Shown in pieces: positions 33,015-37,614 of a stretch of DNA of 37,614 nucleotides. The notes beneath the pieces were generated by a model, which worked only from the letters and a program-made list of their open reading frames with translations, was not told the origin of the DNA and searched no databases. This DNA is from a virus: the IMG/VR virus record IMGVR_UViG_3300010883_000136, positions 1-37,614 of that record; one strand, given 5' to 3'. The translations under genes were made by a program, and so were the position numbers. Within the stretch, counting starts at the first letter, position 1, and each line of letters starts with the position of its first letter.

Positions 33015-34766
33015 ATGGGCAAATCATTTAGACCAGGAGTTGGCAATATTGCTGACTTTACAGAAGGTAAACTTAGAAAGAAGATAATTCAGTATTCCCT
33101 AGAATCTGATGCCACAACTGCCACAAATGTGGGTGATGTTGGTGCAACTGGTATATTCAAAGCAGCAGTTGGAGTAACACAACTTCAGTTTAAGAGTTTG
33201 GCGACTGGCTCGAATATGGTCATCACAGATGACGACGCAGGTACAGTTACAGTCAACCTTAAAGACGATGTAACAATTGCCGATTCTCTTACAGTCACAG
33301 GTCAACTTGATGCCAATGGTCATGTTAATTTAGGAAACGCAACGGCAGACACAGTTACTGTTACTGGCCGTTTTGATTCAGATCTGGTACCAAGCACAGA
33401 CAGTGCTCGCGACTTGGGAACTTCCGCCCTTCAGTGGGCAGAGTTACATGTTGACACTGGGAACATCGATCAACTTGGATCAGCACTTGATGCTAATAAC
33501 CAAAATATTACAAATGTTAACACATTTGAAGTGGATGGTGCAGCCACGTTTAACGGCAACGTAACAGCCGGTAATGCTGCTAGTGATGTTACTACTGTAA
33601 CTGGTCGTTTAACAGCCTCTATCGGCGCTCTGATAAACGGACGATTAGGAATTGGACACAATGCCGCAGAGGAAGAACTCGATGTTGTCGGAGACGCTAG
33701 AGTTATAAAAAATTCTAACAGTGCTGGCGCAAGAGCAAAAGTTACAATTGCTAAATCAAGAGGAACATTTGGTTCCGAAGCAGTTGTACAAAATGGAGAT
33801 ACTATTGGTGAATTGCAGTTTGACGGCTATGACGGCAATTCATACGAAGAGTTTGCCTCTATCTACGCAAAAGCCGACGCTGCTGTAGGCGATGGCGACA
33901 CCCCTGGTGCATTATACTTTGCCACAACGGCAGATGGCGCATCATCGGCTACACAAAGAGCCGTTATCACTTCAACTGGTGAGACACAACTAAGTGGTAA
34001 CTTGTGGATGTCGGATGACAAGAAACTTTATTTTGGTAATAACGCTGATGCTTATGTAGAATACAACGAGAACCGAGACAACTTTTTGGTCATATCGGGT
34101 TCCGCTGATGGAATTGTACTTTCGGGTAGTACAGTGCAGATAGCGGGAACACTTGAAGGTGCTTCTCCTTTGAAAATTGCTGGTGGAATTCAAATTGTTG
34201 AATCATCGAACGGAGACAGCACATCGATGAAGTTCGGAGACAATATAAGAACTACATGGGGCGATACGGACGACGTACATATTCAGTTTAGAGCCGGTAC
34301 AAAGGAATATATGGAAATATCTGGCTCCGCGAAAGGTATAGTAATATCGGGCTCTTCCATTTCTATTGACGGCTACTTGGGAGTAGGGGTTGGTTTGGAA
34401 AACAACGGAGTTACTCACGGCATTACGCTTCCAAATGCAGGCGATAATTCAGGAAAGATAAGAGCAACAGCATATGTTACTTATTCCGATGAGAGAATTA
34501 AAAAGAATATTAAACCAATTGAGAGAGCAATGGAAAAAGTTAACTCTATGCATGGCGTGACCTACGAACTAAAGGCAGGTGGCACTCAAGAAATAGGACT
34601 AATTGCCCAGGAAATCGAGAAGATCGCACCTGAAGTTGTCGACACTGCTTCAGATTTATTAGGTATTGACTACTCAAGAATAACTCCAATTTTAATTGAA
34701 GCGATAAAAGATCAACAAAAACAAATAGATCAATTACAGAAAGAAATTGATAATATAAAAAAATAA
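33015..34766 (+). CDS. Tail fibre protein with C-terminal S74 intramolecular chaperone
   Basis: 583 residues; AGGAG lies 11 nt before the ATG. The N-terminal part and shaft are short-strand beta repeats (VTIADSLTVTGQLDANGHV, then RFDSDLVPSTDSARDLG and LQWAELHVDTGNID) typical of trimeric fibres. Residues ~485-583 are a peptidase S74 / intramolecular chaperone domain: YSDERIKKNIKPIE with the catalytic Ser491, EIGLIAQEIEKIAPEVV, and a C-terminal helix ending in a coiled coil (QQKQIDQLQKEIDNIKK). Such domains drive trimerisation and then cleave themselves off near the serine (here around S491-D492), leaving a mature fibre of about 490 residues. The shaft modules recur in the next gene. It likely binds the host receptor. 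Confidence 0.9.
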   Translation: MGKSFRPGVGNIADFTEGKLRKKIIQYSLESDATTATNVGDVGATGIFKAAVGVTQLQFKSLATGSNMVITDDDAGTVTVNLKDDVTIADSLTVTGQLDANGHVNLGNATADTVTVTGRFDSDLVPSTDSARDLGTSALQWAELHVDTGNIDQLGSALDANNQNITNVNTFEVDGAATFNGNVTAGNAASDVTTVTGRLTASIGALINGRLGIGHNAAEEELDVVGDARVIKNSNSAGARAKVTIAKSRGTFGSEAVVQNGDTIGELQFDGYDGNSYEEFASIYAKADAAVGDGDTPGALYFATTADGASSATQRAVITSTGETQLSGNLWMSDDKKLYFGNNADAYVEYNENRDNFLVISGSADGIVLSGSTVQIAGTLEGASPLKIAGGIQIVESSNGDSTSMKFGDNIRTTWGDTDDVHIQFRAGTKEYMEISGSAKGIVISGSSISIDGYLGVGVGLENNGVTHGITLPNAGDNSGKIRATAYVTYSDERIKKNIKPIERAMEKVNSMHGVTYELKAGGTQEIGLIAQEIEKIAPEVVDTASDLLGIDYSRITPILIEAIKDQQKQIDQLQKEIDNIKK

Positions 34767-34818
34767 AAAAAACATCGTATATATCCATCTTAATCGCATG
34801 CAGTAGCCTACTTAGTAA

Positions 34819-34884
34819 TGGTGAAGGGGTCATGGTTTGTTTGCTGTTCGCAGCAGACGGATTGGTACATCTTCACCAAACCAT
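34819..34884 (+). ncRNA. Candidate pseudoknot or switch fold in the leader
   Basis: Arms are ordered A-B-A'-B': TGGTGAAG (34819-34826), ATGGTTTG (34832-34839), CTTCACCA (34871-34878), CAAACCAT (34877-34884). Both pairs are perfect 8-bp matches. A' and B' share two bases, so the two helices can form an H-type pseudoknot after losing a pair or act as alternatives. A hairpin with stem GTTTGCTG / CAGCAGAC (one G-T pair) and TTCG loop lies between B and A' at 34839-34858. B' also overlaps the first two bases of the ribosome-site hairpin. This is seen directly in the sequence; function is inference. Confidence 0.4.
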
Positions 34885-34912
34885 AAAAAACAATAAATGG
34901 AGGGTTTTTTAT
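34883..34912 (+). promoter_or_regulatory. Hairpin presenting the Shine-Dalgarno sequence in its loop
   Basis: ATAAAAAAC (34883-34891) and GTTTTTTAT (34904-34912) are perfect 9-bp inverted copies around a 12-nt loop, AATAAATGGAGG. The Shine-Dalgarno GGAGGG (34899-34904) sits at the end of the loop, and the ATG follows one base after the stem (34914). The stem is mostly A-U and should be weak. Folding would expose the ribosome site while drawing it next to the start, or could slow initiation; either way it decides the start at 34914. Confidence 0.55.
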
Positions 34913-34913
34913 A

Positions 34914-37614
34914 ATGGCTACAACTTATACAGAGTACGCTGAGTTTAACTACGTACACGCTGCGACAGGTGGTGCAGGAAATGCACAACCACGTCTCTTC
35001 GCGTCGGGTTCCTCAGAGAGTGCTCCTAAACTTTATCTTTCCGCTTCCGCAGCGGGAATTGTTGACCTTGCAGGTGCTAACTCGTTAGCGTTCGCAGGCG
35101 ATTCAGGTTCGGACACAGGCTTCAAGCTTGACTCCGACACACTTACTTTCGCTGGTACTGCCAACGAAATTACAACTGCTGTTTCTGATAACACAGTTAC
35201 AATCAGTCTTCCAGACTCCGTAACCATCGGTGATGCTCTTACGGTAACTGGTGTACTTACCGCCAACGGAAACGTTGACCTCGGTAATGCTACAAGTGAT
35301 ACAGTCTCGGTGACTGGTCGCTTTGACACCGATCTTCTTCCAAGTAGCGACTCTGCTCGCGACCTTGGTTCTTCTGCTCTTCAATGGGCAGAGGTCCACG
35401 CAGACGCTGGACATATTGATGCGTTGACCGTTACAGGTACATCGACTCTTACAACTGTTGATATCAACGGTGGTGCAATCGATGGAACAGCCATCGGTGC
35501 TTCTTCTGTTGCAGCAGGTTCTTTCGCTGCTATTGTTGGTACAACTGCTACTTTGAGTAGTACACTTACTGCCAACGGAGACGTTGACCTCGGTAACGCA
35601 ACAAGCGACACAGTTACAGTAACTGGTCGTTTTGATTCTGACCTTGTTCCAAGTAGCGACTCCGCTCGTGACCTTGGATCATCTGACCTTCAATGGGCAG
35701 AACTTCACGTCGACGCTGGTCACATCGACACACTTGGTTCAGCACTTGACGCTAACGCCCAGAATATCACTAATGTTGGTACTTTTGAGGTTGACGGTGG
35801 TGCTACATTTAATGGTACAATGCAGGTTGGTAACGCCAACACTGACGTTCTTACACTCACTTCACAGTTGACTGCTTCGACATCAGCATTATTCAGTGAG
35901 ACTGTTAAATTTAATTCCAAGCTTCTCCCAGTAACCGATGACACATCTGACCTCGGTGCTTCTGGAAAGCAATGGAAAGACCTTTACATTGATGGTGTTG
36001 CTTACATCGATAGTCTTCAGGCTGACGCACTTGGTGCGGCTCTTGATGCTAACAACCAAGCAATCACAAACATCAACGTAGACAGTGGTGCAATTGATGG
36101 TACTCCAATCGGTGCTAATAGCGCCGCTGCTGGTACATTCGCAGCACTCGTTGGTACAAGCCTCAACTGTTCTGATGGTAACATCACAAACGTAGGCGAT
36201 ATCGCTGTTGATACTATTTCCGCTGATGATGGTTCAAGCTTCGCAATGGGAAGCAACTGGACAAATGCAAGCCGCACAGTGGCTGACATGGGTACAGTTA
36301 CAACTATGGACCTTAATGGTGGTTCGATTGACGGTGCAACACTTGGTGGTGCTTCCGCAGTTACTATCACAAACGCTGACATGAACGGTGGTTCGATTGA
36401 CGGCGTTGCAATTGGTGCTGCATCCCGTGCCGCAGGTAGTTTCACAACGCTTGCTGCTAATGGTGACATGACAATGGGTGATACCCGTGCTGACGTTATG
36501 ACTTGTGCTGCACAAATGACTGCTTCGGCAGGTGCATCTTTCGGTACCGTAGTATACGGAACTGAATTCTCTGGTTCCGGTAACGGATTATTTGGTGGTA
36601 TCCTTAAGGTTGCTACTAAGATTCTTCCTGATGACGACGACCTTGTAGACCTCGGTGCTTCTAGCAAGCAATTCAAGGATCTTTACCTTGACGGTGTTGC
36701 TTACATTGACTCGCTTCAGGCAGATCAACTTGGTGCTGCTCTTGACGCTAATAGTCAAGCAATCACTAACATTAATGTAGACTCCGGCGCAATTGACGGC
36801 ACAATAATTGGTGCTAACTCGGCTGCTGCTGGTACATTCGCAGCAGTTGTTGCAACAAGCCTCAACTGCTCTGAAGGTAGTATCACAAATGTTAATGACA
36901 TTGCTCTTGACACTATCTCTGCCGACGACGGTTCAAGCTTCGCAATGGGAAGTAACTGGACAAACGCAGGCCGTACTGTTGCTGATGCTGGTACTCTTAC
37001 AACTGTTGATATCAACGGTGGTTCGATTGACGGTGCAACACTTGGTGGTGCTTCCGCAGTTACTATCACAAATGCCGACATGAACGGTGGTTCGATTGAT
37101 GGTGTTATAGTTGGTGCTGCTTCCGCTGCTGCTGGCTCTTTCACTACTTTAATCTGTTCATCGATGGGTGCTAACTGGACTAACGCCAGCCGCACTGTTG
37201 CTGACATGGGTGTAGTAACAACAATGGACCTCAACGGTGGTACTGTTGACGGTGCTACAATTGGTGCTTCTAGTCCTTCGACTGGTGTCTTCACAACACT
37301 TACGTGTAACAGTTCGTTCCTTCCGGACGCTTCTGGTGGTGCTGACCTCGGTTCTGTATCTGCTGAATGGGGTGACCTCTTCATTGCTGATGACAAGAAG
37401 ATCCAACTTGGTTCTGGTCAAGACTTCACAATGGAGTATGACGAGGATGGTGACGACGTAGCTCAGTTCGCTGGTGCTAACATGCGTCTTGGACACGGTG
37501 CAGCCACAGAACTTCAGTTCCGTGACGCTGCTCTTAAGATCTACTCTTCGGCTAACGGTCAACTTGACGTGGCTGCTGACGCAGAGCTTCAACTTGAGGC
37601 TCCAATCGTAGACA
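34914..37614 (+). CDS. Long repetitive tail fibre / adhesin, 3' end cut by the window
   Basis: The frame runs open from ATG 34914 to the right edge: 900 codons with no stop, so the C-terminus is missing. It opens with TTYTEYAEFNYVHAATGG and continues in short beta repeats rich in Gly, Ala, Thr, Asp and Ser, without cysteine clusters or membrane segments. A module, RFDSDLVPSSDSARDLGSS then LQWAELHVDAGHID, is shared with the S74 fibre upstream, and a 233-codon period repeats internally (separate entries). Composition and repeats fit a trimeric fibre shaft. Codon choice is unusual: Leu mostly CTT, Asp GAC, Asn AAC and Gly GGT, with few TTA or ATA codons, unlike the AT-leaning neighbours, suggesting strong expression. 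It may end in its own chaperone or tip domain beyond the window. Confidence 0.85.
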   Translation, partial: MATTYTEYAEFNYVHAATGGAGNAQPRLFASGSSESAPKLYLSASAAGIVDLAGANSLAFAGDSGSDTGFKLDSDTLTFAGTANEITTAVSDNTVTISLPDSVTIGDALTVTGVLTANGNVDLGNATSDTVSVTGRFDTDLLPSSDSARDLGSSALQWAEVHADAGHIDALTVTGTSTLTTVDINGGAIDGTAIGASSVAAGSFAAIVGTTATLSSTLTANGDVDLGNATSDTVTVTGRFDSDLVPSSDSARDLGSSDLQWAELHVDAGHIDTLGSALDANAQNITNVGTFEVDGGATFNGTMQVGNANTDVLTLTSQLTASTSALFSETVKFNSKLLPVTDDTSDLGASGKQWKDLYIDGVAYIDSLQADALGAALDANNQAITNINVDSGAIDGTPIGANSAAAGTFAALVGTSLNCSDGNITNVGDIAVDTISADDGSSFAMGSNWTNASRTVADMGTVTTMDLNGGSIDGATLGGASAVTITNADMNGGSIDGVAIGAASRAAGSFTTLAANGDMTMGDTRADVMTCAAQMTASAGASFGTVVYGTEFSGSGNGLFGGILKVATKILPDDDDLVDLGASSKQFKDLYLDGVAYIDSLQADQLGAALDANSQAITNINVDSGAIDGTIIGANSAAAGTFAAVVATSLNCSEGSITNVNDIALDTISADDGSSFAMGSNWTNAGRTVADAGTLTTVDINGGSIDGATLGGASAVTITNADMNGGSIDGVIVGAASAAAGSFTTLICSSMGANWTNASRTVADMGVVTTMDLNGGTVDGATIGASSPSTGVFTTLTCNSSFLPDASGGADLGSVSAEWGDLFIADDKKIQLGSGQDFTMEYDEDGDDVAQFAGANMRLGHGAATELQFRDAALKIYSSANGQLDVAADAELQLEAPIVD
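35889..36452 (+). repeat. Internal fibre repeat, copy 1 (period 699 bp)
   Basis: Aligns without gaps, in frame, to 36588-37151 at a constant offset of 699 bp (233 codons). From DLGAS (35949) on, 168 residues differ at about 20 positions by eye; landmarks are DGVAYIDSLQAD, NINVDSGAIDG, ISADDGSSFAMGSNWTNA and GASAVTITNADMNGGSIDG. DNA identity is also high over parts of the unit, for example around 36329-36400. Confidence 0.85.
36588..37151 (+). repeat. Internal fibre repeat, copy 2, followed by a short third copy
   Basis: This is the second copy of the 233-codon period. A short third piece follows at about 37164-37260 (MGANWTNASRTVADMG then MDLNGGTVDGATIG), which corresponds to copy-1 sequence starting at 36246 and copy-2 sequence starting at 36945. 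The order suggests growth by unequal recombination with later erosion. Confidence 0.8.

Larger units (their letters stand above)
34767..34913 (+). promoter_or_regulatory. 147-nt structured leader before the last fibre gene
   Basis: The longest non-coding stretch in the window. It contains four overlapping pairing possibilities, listed separately below: TGGTGAAG with CTTCACCA (34819-34826 / 34871-34878), ATGGTTTG with CAAACCAT (34832-34839 / 34877-34884), an 8-bp TTCG-loop hairpin (34839-34858), and a 9-bp hairpin around the ribosome-binding site (34883-34912). The first 50 nt after the previous stop are A/T-rich and could hold a promoter, but I see no exact consensus. A 5' untranslated region controlling translation or stability of the fibre mRNA is the simplest reading. 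Confidence 0.55.

Noticed and set aside
34801-34880. tRNA-like element in the leader (GTTCG word and paired arms)
   Set aside because: The GTTCG lies in a 4-nt loop rather than a 7-nt T-loop, and no acceptor or anticodon arm can be drawn.
36017-37592. Long antisense open frames (about 144-219 codons) opposite the long fibre gene
   Set aside because: They arise from the Ala/Gly/Thr repeats and biased codons of the sense gene, show periodic repeats mirroring it, and lack the overlap-style starts of real genes here.

Overview
The window looks like a piece of a tailed double-stranded DNA phage genome (Caudoviricetes) with a contractile-tail, T4-type baseplate. The T4 assignment rests on two proteins recognisable by sequence, a gp25-family wedge protein and a gp6-like wedge protein. 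The other large virion genes resemble those of marine T4-like phages; a marine, Gram-negative host is an inference from that resemblance and from a spanin-like membrane cassette. All genes are on the + strand, packed with 1-26 nt overlaps or very short gaps, and the standard bacterial code fits throughout (TAA, TAG and TGA stops; ATG and some TTG starts). No tRNA, CRISPR array, insertion sequence or integrase was seen.

Bases 2-27111 are one structural block. A left-truncated large protein is followed by gp25, gp6, a DNRLRE-like beta-sandwich protein and a 3203-residue giant with two concanavalin A/LamG-like folds. After these come a 330-residue protein, a 970-residue protein with three paired-histidine motifs and a 1198-residue protein with an FN3-like domain and a cysteine-containing tail. 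Three further virion-type proteins (23546-27111) close the block. Several of these share small modules: the 330- and 320-residue proteins share an N-terminal motif, and the 357- and 494-residue proteins share a gapless 42-residue C-terminus. They probably build the baseplate periphery and fibre attachment layers.

Bases 27126-31734 are a DNA-processing block placed inside the late region: a RuvC-type Holliday-junction resolvase, a small zinc-ribbon plus TOPRIM primase, and one 1052-residue polypeptide that fuses the SbcD/Mre11 nuclease (T4 gp47 role) to the SbcC/Rad50 ATPase (T4 gp46 role). Together these would serve recombination-dependent replication and branch resolution before packaging.

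Bases 31744-33000 hold a small coiled-coil protein and three overlapping membrane-protein genes that look like a lysis cassette (small two-segment membrane protein, i-spanin-like protein, signal-peptide protein with a C-terminal membrane anchor). No endolysin is visible.

Bases 33015-37614 hold two neighbouring fibre genes. The first ends in an S74 intramolecular chaperone. The second is cut by the window edge, carries a 699-bp-period internal duplication, has strikingly different codon use, and is preceded by a 147-nt leader with unusually rich potential RNA structure, including a 9-bp perfect hairpin that places the Shine-Dalgarno sequence in its loop. The most interesting items are the SbcD-SbcC fusion, this structured leader, and the mosaic giant protein.
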